From Pseudomonas lactis (lineage in GTDB: Bacteria; Pseudomonadota; Gammaproteobacteria; Pseudomonadales; Pseudomonadaceae): 64,000 nucleotides of DNA. Numbering within the stretch: the stretch's first letter is position 1; every line of letters starts with the position of its first letter. Both the position numbers and the translations under genes were made by a program. Positions 1-9,529 of the stretch are shown in pieces. Under the pieces are notes generated by a model. That model was not told the origin of the DNA, searched no databases, and saw nothing but the letters and a program-made list of their open reading frames with translations. The stretch lies in NCBI RefSeq assembly GCF_001439845.1, contig NZ_JYLO01000011.1:248001-312000 (forward strand). The letters run 5' to 3'.

Positions 1-35
1 TTTTTTATTGCCTGCGTTTTTATTGTGTGGCGGGC

Positions 36-1052
36 TTATCGAACCCAGCGCTGGCGCCAGATCTGCTGCTCGTTCTTGGTCTGGAATGTCCAGGCCACAA
101 AGCGGCTCTGCTTCTGCCCCTGAGACATCTCCACCACCTGGCTTTCCAGCACGCCGGCTTTTTTCAGCGCCGTTTCGATCGCCGGCAGGTTGGAGGCTTT
201 GGACACCAGGGTGCTGAACCACAGCACTTTATGCGCAAAGTGCGCGCTTTCGGCGATCAACTGCGTCACAAACCGCGCCTCGCCGCCCTCACACCACAGT
301 TCGGCCGATTGACCACCGAAGTTGAGCACCGGCAATTTGCGTTTCGGGTCGGCCTTGCCCAAGGCGCGCCACTTGCGCTCGCTGCCTTTGGTGGCTTCGT
401 CCATGGACGCATGGAAGGGCGGGTTGCACATCGTAAGGTCAAAGCGTTCACCCGGCTCCAGCAGGCCCAGCAGAATTTGTTTGGGGTTGGGTTGCTGGCG
501 CAACTGGATGACCTTGCTCAGGTCGTTGGACTGCACGATGGCCTTGGCGGCGGCCACGGCGGTCGGGTCGACCTCCGAGCCCAGGAAGTTCCAGCGGTAC
601 TCCATATAGCCAATCAGTGGGTAGACGCAGTTGGCGCCCATACCGACGTCCAGCACCTTGACGATCGAACCGCGGGGAATCTTGCCCTCGTTGACGCTGG
701 CCAGCAGGTCGGCGAGGAAATGCACATAGTCGGCACGCCCCGGTACCGGCGGGCATAGATAGTCCGCCGGGATATCCCAATGCTGGATGCCATAGAACGA
801 CTTGAGCAACGCCCGGTTGAACACCCGCACCGCATCCGGGCTGGCGAAGTCGATGCTCTCTTTGCCGTAGGGATTGATGATCACGAATTTGGCCAGTTCA
901 GGCGTGGTCTTGATCAGCGCCGGGAAGTCGTAACGGCCCGTGTGGCGGTTGCGTGGGTGCAGGGTGGCCTCTTTGCGCGGCGCGACGGGTTTGGCCGTGG
1001 CGGCGGTTTTAGGCTTCTTGCGCGGTGGTTTGGGCGTAGTGGGGGCGGTCAT
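36..1052 (-). CDS. rlmF: 23S rRNA (adenine-1618-N6)-methyltransferase RlmF
   Basis: This enzyme transfers a methyl group from S-adenosylmethionine to N6 of A1618 of 23S rRNA during ribosome maturation. The 338-residue protein has a Lys/Ala/Pro-rich basic tail of about 35 residues, then the conserved HPRNRHTGRYDF block, a SAM-binding glycine motif (LDVGMGANCVYP, about residue 136) and the adenine-methyltransferase catalytic motif NPPFHAS. It is somewhat longer than the E. coli protein (about 308 residues) because of the tail. It is transcribed alone; a REP element and a terminator separate it from valS upstream. The function is assigned from family motifs and overall similarity as I know it. 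Confidence 0.95.
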   Translation of the reverse strand: MTAPTTPKPPRKKPKTAATAKPVAPRKEATLHPRNRHTGRYDFPALIKTTPELAKFVIINPYGKESIDFASPDAVRVFNRALLKSFYGIQHWDIPADYLCPPVPGRADYVHFLADLLASVNEGKIPRGSIVKVLDVGMGANCVYPLIGYMEYRWNFLGSEVDPTAVAAAKAIVQSNDLSKVIQLRQQPNPKQILLGLLEPGERFDLTMCNPPFHASMDEATKGSERKWRALGKADPKRKLPVLNFGGQSAELWCEGGEARFVTQLIAESAHFAHKVLWFSTLVSKASNLPAIETALKKAGVLESQVVEMSQGQKQSRFVAWTFQTKNEQQIWRQRWVR

Positions 1053-1118
1053 GATGATTCTGGTGTTGGCTCAAAGTGATGGGCATTGTCACACATTCTT
1101 GAACACAACTCGGTCAAA

Positions 1119-1205
1119 TGTGGGAGCTGGCTTGCCTGCGATGCAGGCGACTGGGGGTATCAGGCAGACCGAGGTGATGCTATCGCAGGCAAGCCAGCTC
1201 CCACA
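1119..1205. repeat. REPIN-type inverted repeat (GAGCTGGCTTGCCTGCGAT arms)
   Basis: Two arms of about 23 bp (TGTGGGAGCTGGCTTGCCTG and its reverse complement) face each other across about 40 bp of unrelated sequence. This is the typical Pseudomonas REPIN arrangement. The same arm type recurs at 4244, 15572 and 34283. Confidence 0.9.
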
Positions 1206-1247
1206 GGGATAGGGTTCAGAGTCGGAAATGATGTCGTTTTGCTGGAC

Positions 1248-1276
1248 AAAAAAAGAGACCCGAAGGTCTCTTTTTT
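1248..1276. terminator. Bidirectional rho-independent terminator after valS
   Basis: A GAGACC/GGTCTC stem (1255-1260 with 1265-1270) has a CGAA tetraloop and is flanked by a run of A on one side and T on the other, so it can work in both directions. It lies 16 nt past the valS stop and upstream of rlmF, closing the pepA-holC-valS transcription unit. Confidence 0.9.
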
Positions 1277-1291
1277 CACACGGCGCCAGCC

Positions 1292-4138
1292 TTACAGGCT
1301 GGAAATCCGCGCATGTTGCTCTGCCAGCTTGCCCAAGGCTTGTTCTGCCTCGGCCAACTTGGCGCGTTCTTTCTCGATCACTTCAGCCGGCGCCTTGTCG
1401 ACGAACGCCGCGTTGGACAGCTTGCCGCCCACGCGTTGCACTTCGCCTTGCAGACGCGCAATTTCCTTGTCGAGGCGCGCAAGTTCCGCACCCTTGTCGA
1501 TCAGTCCGGCCATTGGCACCAGCACTTCCATGTCGCCCACCAACGCAGTGGCGGACAGCGGTGCTTCGGCGCCTTCAGCCAATACGGTGATCGACTCCAG
1601 CTTGGCCAGCTTCTTGAGCAGTGCATCGTTCTCGCTGAGGCGACGCTGATCTTCGGCACTGGCGTTCTTGACGAACACGGCCAAAGGCTTGCCCGGCCCG
1701 ATGTTCATCTCGGCGCGGATGTTGCGCGTGCCGAGCATCAGGGTCTTGAGCCATTCGATATCGCTTTCGGCGGCCTCATCGATGCGCGCTTCGTTGGCCA
1801 CCGGCCAAGGTTGCAGCATGATGGTCTTGCCTTCGATACCGGCCAGCGGCGCCAGGCGCTGCCAGATTTCTTCGGTGATGAACGGCATGAACGGGTGCGC
1901 CAGGCGCAACGCCACTTCCAGCACGCGCACCAAGGTGCGACGGGTGCCGCGCTGGCGCTCGACCGGCGAGTTTTCGTCCCACAGCACCGGCTTGGACAGT
2001 TCCAGGTACCAGTCGCAATACTGGTTCCAGATGAACTCATACAGGGCCTGTGCGGCCAGGTCGAAACGGAACTGGTCGAGCTGGCGGGTCACTTCGGCTT
2101 CGGTGCGCTGCAGCTGCGAGATGATCCAGCGATCCGCCAGGCTCAACTCATAGGCTTCGCCGTTCTGGCCGCAGTCTTCGCCTTTGTCCAGCACGTAGCG
2201 CGCCGCATTCCAGATCTTGTTGCAGAAGTTGCGATAGCCTTCGACGCGGCCCATGTCGAACTTGATGTCGCGACCGGTGGAGGCCAGCGAGCAGAAGGTG
2301 AAGCGCAGGGCGTCGGTGCCGTAGCTGGCGATGCCGTCGGCGAATTCGTCGCGGGTCTGCTTCTCGATCTTTTTCGCCAGTTTCGGCTGCATCAGGCCCG
2401 AGGTGCGTTTCTGCACCAGGGTTTCCAGGTCGATGCCGTCGATGATGTCCAGTGGGTCCAGGACGTTGCCCTTGGACTTGGACATCTTCTGGCCCTGGCC
2501 GTCGCGTACCAGGCCGTGTACGTACACGGTCTTGAACGGTACCTGCGGGGTGCCGTCTTCGTTCTTCACCAGGTGCATGGTGAGCATGATCATCCGGGCA
2601 ACCCAGAAGAAAATGATGTCGAAGCCGGTGACCAGCACGTCGGTGGAGTGGAATTTCTTCAGGAACTCGGTCTGCTGCGGCCAGCCCAGAGTAGAGAAGG
2701 TCCACAGGCCCGAACTGAACCAGGTGTCCAGTACGTCGTTGTCCTGTTGCAGCGCGATGTCCGCGCCGAGGTTGTGCTTGGCGCGCACTTCGGCTTCGTC
2801 GCGGCCTACATAGACCTTGCCCGATTCGTCGTACCAGGCCGGAATACGGTGGCCCCACCACAGCTGACGGCTGATGCACCAGTCCTGGATGTCGCGCATC
2901 CACGAGAAGTACATGTTTTCGTACTGTTTAGGCACGAACTGGATGCGGCCATCTTCCACGGCGGCAATCGCAGGCTCGGCCAGCGGCTTGGTGGACACGT
3001 ACCACTGGTCGGTCAGCCACGGCTCGATCACGGTGCCGGAGCGGTCGCCCTTGGGCACTTTGAGGCCGTGGTCGTCGACGCTGACCAGCAAACCGGCGGC
3101 GTCGAAGGCGGCAACGATCTGCTTGCGCGCTTCAAAACGGTCGAGGCCGGCATATTCGGCCGGGATCTTGCCGTCGATGCTGTCGTTGAGCGAGCCGTCC
3201 AGGTTGAACACCTGGCAGGCCGGCAATACGGCGGCATTTTTGTCGAAGATGTTCAGCAGCGGCAGGTTGTGGCGCTTGCCGACTTCATAGTCGTTGAAAT
3301 CGTGGGCCGGGGTGATTTTCACGCAGCCGGTGCCGAATTCAGGGTCGCAATAGTCGTCCGCGATGATCGGGATACGGCGGCCAACCAACGGCAGTTCGAC
3401 GAACTTGCCGATCAGCGCCTGGTAGCGCTCGTCGTTCGGGTTAACGGCGACGGCGGCATCGCCGAGCATGGTTTCCGGACGGGTGGTGGCAACGATCAGG
3501 TAATCGTTGCCCTCGGCGGTCTTGGCGCCATCGGCCAGCGGATACTTGAGGTTCCACAGGAAGCCTTTCTCGTCGTGGTTTTCCACTTCGAGGTCGGAAA
3601 TGGCCGTGTGCAACTTGGTGTCCCAGTTGACCAGGCGCTTGCCGCGGTAGATCAGGCCGTCTTCGTGAAGGCGCACGAAGGCTTCTTTTACGGCTTCGGA
3701 CAGGCCGTCGTCCATGGTGAAGCGCTCGCGGCTCCAGTCTACGGACGAACCCAGGCGACGGATCTGACGGCTGATATTGCCGCCGGATTGGTCTTTCCAT
3801 TCCCAGACTTTCTCCAGGAATTTCTCGCGACCCAGGTCGTGACGGTTCTGGCCGGTGGCTTCCAGTTGGCGTTCCACCAGCATCTGGGTGGCGATACCGG
3901 CGTGGTCGGTGCCCGGTTGCCACAGGGTGTCGCGACCCTGCATGCGGCGGAAGCGGATCAACGCATCCATGATCGCATTGTTGAAGCCATGGCCCATGTG
4001 CAGGCTGCCAGTGACGTTCGGTGGCGGAATCATGATGGTGTACGAGTCGCCCGCACCTTGTGGGGCGAAATAGTTCTCGGACTCCCAGGTGTTGTACCAG
4101 GAAGTTTCGATAGCGTGGGGCTGGTAGGTCTTATCCAT
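1292..4138 (-). CDS. valS: Valine--tRNA ligase
   Basis: This class I aminoacyl-tRNA synthetase charges tRNA-Val in the cytoplasm. The 948-residue length is normal for the family. The HIGH signature appears as HMGH at residues 47-50 after PPPNVTGSL, and the KMSKS loop is at about 550-554. The editing domain lies between them, followed by the helical anticodon-binding domain and a C-terminal coiled-coil arm (about 880-945) typical of ValRS. The ATG at 4138 begins the family N-terminus MDKTYQPHAIE. It is the last gene of the minus-strand series pepA, holC, small orf, valS, 212 nt behind the small orf, with a REP element in that gap. Confidence 0.98.
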   Translation of the reverse strand: MDKTYQPHAIETSWYNTWESENYFAPQGAGDSYTIMIPPPNVTGSLHMGHGFNNAIMDALIRFRRMQGRDTLWQPGTDHAGIATQMLVERQLEATGQNRHDLGREKFLEKVWEWKDQSGGNISRQIRRLGSSVDWSRERFTMDDGLSEAVKEAFVRLHEDGLIYRGKRLVNWDTKLHTAISDLEVENHDEKGFLWNLKYPLADGAKTAEGNDYLIVATTRPETMLGDAAVAVNPNDERYQALIGKFVELPLVGRRIPIIADDYCDPEFGTGCVKITPAHDFNDYEVGKRHNLPLLNIFDKNAAVLPACQVFNLDGSLNDSIDGKIPAEYAGLDRFEARKQIVAAFDAAGLLVSVDDHGLKVPKGDRSGTVIEPWLTDQWYVSTKPLAEPAIAAVEDGRIQFVPKQYENMYFSWMRDIQDWCISRQLWWGHRIPAWYDESGKVYVGRDEAEVRAKHNLGADIALQQDNDVLDTWFSSGLWTFSTLGWPQQTEFLKKFHSTDVLVTGFDIIFFWVARMIMLTMHLVKNEDGTPQVPFKTVYVHGLVRDGQGQKMSKSKGNVLDPLDIIDGIDLETLVQKRTSGLMQPKLAKKIEKQTRDEFADGIASYGTDALRFTFCSLASTGRDIKFDMGRVEGYRNFCNKIWNAARYVLDKGEDCGQNGEAYELSLADRWIISQLQRTEAEVTRQLDQFRFDLAAQALYEFIWNQYCDWYLELSKPVLWDENSPVERQRGTRRTLVRVLEVALRLAHPFMPFITEEIWQRLAPLAGIEGKTIMLQPWPVANEARIDEAAESDIEWLKTLMLGTRNIRAEMNIGPGKPLAVFVKNASAEDQRRLSENDALLKKLAKLESITVLAEGAEAPLSATALVGDMEVLVPMAGLIDKGAELARLDKEIARLQGEVQRVGGKLSNAAFVDKAPAEVIEKERAKLAEAEQALGKLAEQHARISSL

Positions 4139-4243
4139 GCGCGGCGGGACCCTAGTTGGCGTTTATTCAGGAAAGCCGGCAAGTATAACGGGGGATAGGG
4201 GCGAGGGCGAGGTGAAGACGGTTTAAGACCGATGCAGAATTAA

Positions 4244-4333
4244 TGTGGGAGCTGGCTTGCCTGCGATGGCGGTGTCTCAGTCAGCATCTTCGGCGACTGA
4301 TGCGCCGCCATCGCAGGCAAGCCAGCTCCCACA
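4244..4333. repeat. REPIN-type inverted repeat
   Basis: This is the same arm family as the element at 1119 (GAGCTGGCTTGCCTGCGAT and its complement), arms facing inward. It lies between valS and the small gene upstream of it. Confidence 0.9.
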
Positions 4334-4350
4334 AGGATGGGGGGGGACTT

Positions 4351-4728
4351 TCAGTTCTGGTATTGGCTGAGCAACCGCTCCATCCGCGCATCCATCCGAC
4401 GCTTGATCTCGGCTTCGATATGCGGCGCAAAGTCGTCGATCACATCCTGCATGATCAATTGCGCGGCGGCGCGCAGTTCGTTGTCCAGGTGCAGCAGCAG
4501 GGCATCGGGGGCTTTTTCGGCGGCTGGGGCGGGTTCAGCAACCACAGGTGCCGGCGCGGCAGGCTTGCCGCCGACCATGTCGAACAGCAGCGGGATCTGT
4601 ACCTCGCCATCGGCCGTCTCGGTCAGCAGCGGCGGTTGCAGGTTGTCATCACCCAGCAACTGACGGATCGACTCCAGGTCATCCAGCAGGTGGTCGTCTT
4701 TTTTCAGCGGGTTTGGAGTGTCCATCAT
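4351..4728 (-). CDS. Conserved hypothetical protein between holC and valS
   Basis: This 125-residue acidic protein has no domain I can name. It begins MMDTPNPLKKDDHLLDD, has an Ala/Pro-rich linker (about residues 75-90) and ends in a charged amphipathic helix with alternating Glu/Arg/Lys. The start is placed at the ATG 4 nt after the holC stop (a second ATG follows immediately at 4725); a longer reading frame would run back into holC. The tight spacing implies translation coupled to holC. The position between holC and valS is where Pseudomonas genomes carry a small uncharacterised gene, but its function is unknown to me. Confidence 0.75.
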   Translation of the reverse strand: MMDTPNPLKKDDHLLDDLESIRQLLGDDNLQPPLLTETADGEVQIPLLFDMVGGKPAAPAPVVAEPAPAAEKAPDALLLHLDNELRAAAQLIMQDVIDDFAPHIEAEIKRRMDARMERLLSQYQN

Positions 4729-4732
4729 GTAC

Positions 4733-5161
4733 TCAAAGTCGTTGTAGCCGGTGATCTTGCAGAGGATAGCCCTGTTCACGGTAGAAACGGAAACTCTCCC
4801 GCGCGGCCTGACGAATAGCCGGGTCTTCGACCACCACTTCCGCCACACGGGCGAACGCTTGGGCAAAGGCCGGTACTTTCAGGTCGAGGTTGACCAGCAA
4901 GTCATGGTGATCGCCGCAGTTGTCTCCCAAGCCCAGCACAACTAGGCTTTCAGGTTCGGATTCGGCGTGGCCGTGGGGCACGAAGCTTTCGCCCTTGAAG
5001 CGCCACAGACGGGCATCAAGTTCGTCACGTTGGGCGGCATCGCTGCAGTGCAGGTAGATGCGATGGCCCATACGCCAGGCTTTTTCGGTGAGTTTGCAGG
5101 CAAAGTCCAGGCGCGCGAGGGGATCGGCGCTGGGCAATATATAGAAGTCGACTTGGGGCAT
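4733..5161 (-). CDS. holC: DNA polymerase III subunit chi
   Basis: HolC is the clamp-loader accessory subunit that binds single-stranded-DNA-binding protein and pairs with psi in the replicase. The 142-residue protein begins MPQVDFYIL and has the family pattern ACKLTEKAWRMGHRIYLHC, followed by DARLWRF and FVPHG. The ATG at 5161 is chosen because the reading frame upstream of it runs into a REP element and carries no family sequence. Its order pepA, holC, then valS is conserved in gamma-proteobacteria. Confidence 0.95.
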   Translation of the reverse strand: MPQVDFYILPSADPLARLDFACKLTEKAWRMGHRIYLHCSDAAQRDELDARLWRFKGESFVPHGHAESEPESLVVLGLGDNCGDHHDLLVNLDLKVPAFAQAFARVAEVVVEDPAIRQAARESFRFYREQGYPLQDHRLQRL

Positions 5162-5192
5162 TGGAAATCCTGGGGCTGGCCTGATTACCCCC

Positions 5193-5292
5193 TGTAGGAG
5201 CGAGCTTGCTCGCGAAAAACCAGATGACACCGCGTTCATCCAGAATGAACGCGTTATCAAAGGCGATCTTCGCGAGCAAGCTCGCTCCTACA
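5193..5292. repeat. REPIN-type inverted repeat (GAGCGAGCTTGCTCGCGAA arms)
   Basis: The arms TGTAGGAGCGAGCTTGCTCG and their complement face inward across about 50 bp, which itself contains a smaller dyad (GCGTTCATCC...GAATGAACGC). It sits between pepA and holC. The same arm type recurs at 9299 and 46362. Confidence 0.9.
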
Positions 5293-5308
5293 GAAGGGCC
5301 GGGGCCGC

Positions 5309-6799
5309 TTAAGCTTTGGCGCGATCCAGCAGGTATTGAGTCAACAGGGGCACCGGACGGCCAGTGGCGCCCTTGTCCTTGCCGCCGCTGGTCCAGGCGG
5401 TGCCGGCGATGTCCAGGTGAGCCCAGTTGAAGTTCTTGGCAAAGCGCGACAGGAAGCAGGCCGCCGTGATGGTGCCGGCTTTAGGGCCACCGATGTTGGC
5501 GATGTCGGCGAACGGGCTGTCGAGCTGTTCCTGGTACTCATCGAACAGCGGCAGTTGCCAGGCGCGGTCGGCGGCGGCCTTGCCGGCGCTGAGCAGTTGC
5601 TCGATCAGTTCGTCGTTGTTGCCCAGCAGGCCTGAGGTGTGGGAGCCCAGGGCCACGATGCAGGCACCGGTCAGAGTGGCGATGTCGATCACGGCCTGGG
5701 GCTTGAAGCGCTCGGCGTAGGTCAGTGCGTCGCACAGCACCAGGCGGCCTTCGGCGTCGGTGTTGAGGATCTCCACAGTCTGGCCGCTCATGGTGGTGAC
5801 GATATCGCCTGGGCGAGCCGCGCCGCCGCTCGGCATATTCTCGGCACAGGCCAAAATGCACACCAGGTTGATCGGCAGCTTGAGCTCAAGCACCGCACGC
5901 AGGGTGCCGAACACGCTGGCGGCGCCGCCCATGTCGTACTTCATCTCGTCCATGCCGGCACCCGGCTTGAGGCTGATGCCGCCGGTGTCGAAGGTGATGC
6001 CTTTACCTACCAGGGCGTAAGGTTTCTCGGACTTCTTGCCGCCGTTGTATTGCATCACGATCAGGCGTGGCGGCTGGTCGCTGCCCTGGCCCACGGCATA
6101 GAACGAGCCCATGCCCAGGTCCTTGATTTTCTTCTCGTCCAGCACTTCAACCTTCAAGCCCTTGAACTCTTTGCCCAGTGCCTTGGCCTGTTCGCCCAGG
6201 AATGTCGGGTGGCAGATGTTCGGCGGCAGGTTGCCCAGGTCGCGAGTGAACGACATGCCGTTAGCGATGGCCTGGGCGTGGGTGACGGCGCGCTGGACTT
6301 CAGCCTGGGCAGCCTTGATGGTCAGCAGGGTGATTTTCTTCAGGGCGCGGGGTTCGGCTTTCTGGCTCTTGAACTGGTCGAAAATATAGCCGCCGTCCAC
6401 CAGCGACTCGGCCAGCAGGCGGGTCTTGCCGTAGCTGTCGCGGCCCTTGACCACGATTTCATCGAGTGCCAGCACCGCATCGCTGCCGCCCAGGCCCTTG
6501 AGGGTGGTGAGGATGCCGCTGACGATCTTGCGAAACGGACGGTCGCCCAGTTCGGCATCCTTGCCCACGCCCACCAGCAAAACGCGCTCGGCCTTAAGGT
6601 TGGGCAGGCTCTGCAGCAGCAGGCTCTGGCCGACTTTGCCGGCCAGGTCGCCGCGCTTGAGCACGGCGCTGATAGCGCCGCCGCTCAGTTCATCCAGTTG
6701 CTTGGCGGCGACGCCGAGTGTGCGGCCTTCGCCGACAGCGACCACGAGGGTGGCGGTTTTCAACGTTTCGGGGCTAACGCTTTTTACAACCAATTCCAT
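5309..6799 (-). CDS. pepA: Leucyl aminopeptidase (M17 family)
   Basis: This cytoplasmic di-metal aminopeptidase removes N-terminal residues; in the family it forms a hexamer, and PepA of other bacteria also binds DNA. The 496-residue protein has the N-terminal macro-like domain, then the catalytic domain with the metal ligands in ALVGKGITFDTGG and the signature NTDAEGRLVL. The ATG at 6799 gives the family start MELVVKSVS; the reading frame extends further upstream, but that stretch does not resemble the family. It is the first gene of the minus-strand pepA-holC-valS unit and diverges from lptF across 284 bp. Confidence 0.97.
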   Translation of the reverse strand: MELVVKSVSPETLKTATLVVAVGEGRTLGVAAKQLDELSGGAISAVLKRGDLAGKVGQSLLLQSLPNLKAERVLLVGVGKDAELGDRPFRKIVSGILTTLKGLGGSDAVLALDEIVVKGRDSYGKTRLLAESLVDGGYIFDQFKSQKAEPRALKKITLLTIKAAQAEVQRAVTHAQAIANGMSFTRDLGNLPPNICHPTFLGEQAKALGKEFKGLKVEVLDEKKIKDLGMGSFYAVGQGSDQPPRLIVMQYNGGKKSEKPYALVGKGITFDTGGISLKPGAGMDEMKYDMGGAASVFGTLRAVLELKLPINLVCILACAENMPSGGAARPGDIVTTMSGQTVEILNTDAEGRLVLCDALTYAERFKPQAVIDIATLTGACIVALGSHTSGLLGNNDELIEQLLSAGKAAADRAWQLPLFDEYQEQLDSPFADIANIGGPKAGTITAACFLSRFAKNFNWAHLDIAGTAWTSGGKDKGATGRPVPLLTQYLLDRAKA

Positions 6800-7083
6800 T
6801 TTCGGGTCCCTTATCAAGGTCTGTGAGCCGGGAGCTTGTACTCCGGCTTTAAAGCTCGGCAGCGTTGTAAACCGCCAGCGACAAAGGCCGCAGTTTGAAC
6901 CTCGCCAGCGGAGCCTGACAACCCTTGGCGCACGCTTTGTGCGTGCGCATGAGTAAGCTCCGTGACAGGCGCGGTCAATCACAGGATAATGCGCCATCTT
7001 TTTAGCCGGCCCGTGGTAAACGGGTCGACTCGGTATGCTTGCTTGTTTGGCCGCCTTAGCCTGACAACCCTGGAGTGTCTGGT

Positions 7084-8202
7084 TTGATTGTCTTCCGTTA
7101 TCTGTCCCGCGAAGTCCTGTTGACCCTGAGTGCCGTGAGTGCGGTGTTGCTGGTCATCATCATGAGTGGTCGTTTCGTCAAGTTCCTGGCCCAAGCCGCC
7201 GCTGGCGCCCTGGATCCGGGCTCACTGTTCCTGATCATGGGCTACCGGATGCCCGGCATGCTCCAGTTGATCCTGCCGCTGGGACTGTTCCTCGGCATAT
7301 TGCTGGCCTATGGCCGGCTGTACCTGGAAAGTGAGATGACTGTGCTGTCGGCCACCGGCATGAGCCAGCAGCGCCTGCTGGCCATGACCATGGTGCCTGC
7401 CGCCGGTGTTGCCCTGGTGGTGGCCTGGTTGAGCATGAGCCTGGCGCCCCAGGGGGCCATGCAATTCCAGTTGCTGCTGAACAAGCAGGATGCGATGACT
7501 GAGTTCGACACCCTTGAACCCGGTCGCTTCCAGGCGCTCAGCGACGGCTCGCGAGTGACCTACACCGAAACCATGACTGACGACCGCTCCAACCTGGGCG
7601 GCGTGTTCATTTCCCAGAAGAACCTCGGCCAGAACCAGAAAGACCGTGGCATTACCATTCTGGTGGCCGACAGCGGACGCCAGGAAATCCGCCCCGATGG
7701 CAACCGCTACCTGATCCTGGAAAACGGCTACCGCTACGACGGCAGCCCTGGCCTGGCGGACTATCGCGCCATCAAGTACGACACCTATGGCGTCATGCTG
7801 CCCAAGGCCGAGATCAGTGACGAGGTGACCGACCGCGACGCGCTGCCCACCTCATCGCTCTTCGGCAGCCCGGAATTGCGCTCCATCGCCGAGCTGCAAT
7901 GGCGCCTTTCCCTGCCGTTGCTGGTATTTATCGTGACCCTGATGGCCGTGCCGCTGTCGCGCGTCAACCCGCGCCAGGGGCGCTTCCTCAAGTTGCTGCC
8001 GGCGATCCTGCTGTACATGGCCTACCTGACCATCCTGATTTCCGCCCGTGGTTCCCTAGAGAAGGGCAAGTTGCCGCCGGCCCTGGGCCTGTGGTGGGTA
8101 CACGGGGTTTTCCTGATGATCGGCCTGGGGCTGCTCTATTGGGAACCTATCCGTTTGAAAATGAAGAGCCGTCGTGGCCTGAAGGAGTTGGCTCGTGGCT
8201 AA
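7084..8202 (+). CDS. lptF: LPS export ABC transporter permease LptF
   Basis: LptF is an inner-membrane half of the LptB2FG transporter that extracts lipopolysaccharide for transport to the outer membrane. The 372-residue protein has the expected layout: three N-terminal membrane helices, a periplasmic beta-jellyroll of about 170 residues (middle) and three C-terminal helices. The start is set at TTG 7084 (MIVFRYLSREVL) because a GGAG ribosome site at 7072-7075 sits 8 nt before it; the in-frame GTG at 7075 overlaps that site. It overlaps lptG by 8 nt, so the two are co-translated. Confidence 0.96.
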   Translation: MIVFRYLSREVLLTLSAVSAVLLVIIMSGRFVKFLAQAAAGALDPGSLFLIMGYRMPGMLQLILPLGLFLGILLAYGRLYLESEMTVLSATGMSQQRLLAMTMVPAAGVALVVAWLSMSLAPQGAMQFQLLLNKQDAMTEFDTLEPGRFQALSDGSRVTYTETMTDDRSNLGGVFISQKNLGQNQKDRGITILVADSGRQEIRPDGNRYLILENGYRYDGSPGLADYRAIKYDTYGVMLPKAEISDEVTDRDALPTSSLFGSPELRSIAELQWRLSLPLLVFIVTLMAVPLSRVNPRQGRFLKLLPAILLYMAYLTILISARGSLEKGKLPPALGLWWVHGVFLMIGLGLLYWEPIRLKMKSRRGLKELARG

Positions 8203-9274
8203 GCTTGATCGCTACATCGGCATTAGCGTACTGATCGCCATCCTGGCGGTATTGGGCATCATTCTCGGCCTGGCCTTGCTGTTCGCCTTCATTGATGAAG
8301 TGGGCAACGTCACCGATACCTACACGGTCACGGACGTGCTGAGCTACGTGGCACTGACCGCGCCGCGTCGCCTCTACGACATGATGCCAATGGCCGCGCT
8401 GATTGGCTGCCTGATCGGCCTGGGCACCCTGGCCAGCAACAGCGAACTGACCATCATGCGCGCCGCCGGGGTTTCCATAGGCCGTATCGTCTGGGCGGTC
8501 ATGAAGCCGATGCTGCTGCTGATGGCGTGCAGCGTGCTGATCGGTGAATACGTCGCGCCACCGGCCGAAGCCACCGCCCAGGCCAATCGCGCCCTGGCCC
8601 AGGGTTCGGGCGATGCGCAAAGCGCCAAGCACGGCCTGTGGCACCGCCAGGGTGATGAGTTCATCCACATCAACGCCGTGCAGCCGGGTGGCCTGTTGAT
8701 CGGGGTAACCCGCTACACCTTCGACAAAGAACGGCACATGTTGTCGTCCAGCTTCGCCAAGCGCGCGCAGTACAGTGGCGAACAATGGCAACTGAGCGAC
8801 GTCACCACCACGCACTTCCGTAACGTGGGCCAGGGCACCCAGTCCAGCACCGAAGTGGTCAATGTGCCGACTGAGCAGTGGGATATCGCCCTGAAGCCGG
8901 AATTGCTCAACACCGTGGTGATGGTGCCGGAAGCGCTGCCTATCTCCGGTTTATGGAGCTATATCCACTATCTCAAGGAGCAGGGTTTGAACAATGGCCG
9001 CTACTGGCTGGCGTTCTGGGTGAAAGTCTTGCAACCGGTGGTTACCGCTGCGTTGGTGTTGATGGCGATCTCCTTCATTTTCGGGCCGTTGCGTTCCGTG
9101 ACCCTGGGCCAGCGGGTATTTACCGGTGTGCTGGTGGGTTTCACCTTCCGCATCGCCCAGGACTTGCTGGGGCCGTCGAGCCTGGTATTCGGTTTTTCGC
9201 CGCTGTTTGCGGTACTGGTGCCAACAGCTATTTGTGCTGTGGCCGGGTTCTGGCTGCTGCGTCGGGCCGGTTGA
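8195..9274 (+). CDS. lptG: LPS export ABC transporter permease LptG
   Basis: LptG is the partner permease of LptF in the LptB2FG lipopolysaccharide exporter. The 359-residue protein starts with GTG (MAKLDRYIGISVL) inside the end of lptF. It has hydrophobic helices at the N-terminus (about 8-30, 55-80, 100-120), a periplasmic domain and three C-terminal helices ending in FWLLRRAG. A REP element and a strong terminator follow. Confidence 0.97.
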   Translation: MAKLDRYIGISVLIAILAVLGIILGLALLFAFIDEVGNVTDTYTVTDVLSYVALTAPRRLYDMMPMAALIGCLIGLGTLASNSELTIMRAAGVSIGRIVWAVMKPMLLLMACSVLIGEYVAPPAEATAQANRALAQGSGDAQSAKHGLWHRQGDEFIHINAVQPGGLLIGVTRYTFDKERHMLSSSFAKRAQYSGEQWQLSDVTTTHFRNVGQGTQSSTEVVNVPTEQWDIALKPELLNTVVMVPEALPISGLWSYIHYLKEQGLNNGRYWLAFWVKVLQPVVTAALVLMAISFIFGPLRSVTLGQRVFTGVLVGFTFRIAQDLLGPSSLVFGFSPLFAVLVPTAICAVAGFWLLRRAG

Positions 9275-9298
9275 AGCCGCTTGCATAATGCCCCTCCC

Positions 9299-9398
9299 TG
9301 TAGGAGCGAGCTTGCTCGCGAAAATCTACGAAACGCCGCGTTTATCCAGGATAAGCGCGTTATCGTTGGCGATTTTCGCGAGCAAGCTCGCTCCTACA
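9299..9398. repeat. REPIN-type inverted repeat (GAGCGAGCTTGCTCGCGAA arms)
   Basis: This is the same family as the element at 5193, with inward-facing arms and a spacer that again contains a small dyad (GCGTTTATCC...GGATAAGCGC). It lies directly before the lptG terminator. Confidence 0.9.
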
Positions 9399-9404
9399 GT
9401 AATA

Positions 9405-9429
9405 AGCCCCGTGGAAACGGGGCTTTTTT
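9405..9429 (+). terminator. Rho-independent terminator after lptFG
   Basis: The stem AGCCCCGT/ACGGGGCT with a GGAA loop is followed by TTTTTT. It separates lptFG from the lepA operon. Confidence 0.92.
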
Positions 9430-9529
9430 GTATTGGTCAGCAAAGATGACGTCTGGCCTGAGCATCAGGTACAATTCCCGGCTATTTTTCAGCGGGCAAT
9501 CTGCCTGCAGCCTTTTTGAGTGTTGATCC

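Noticed and set aside
1119..1205. The spaced inverted repeats were considered as CRISPR repeats
   Set aside because: The elements are scattered single pairs in intergenic regions, not arrays with regular spacers, and no cas genes are present.
1313..4198. A 961-residue open frame on the plus strand opposite valS
   Set aside because: It is a shadow of a GC-rich gene on the other strand: no ribosome site, no recognisable domain, low-complexity His/Gln/Val-rich translation. valS on the minus strand is certain.
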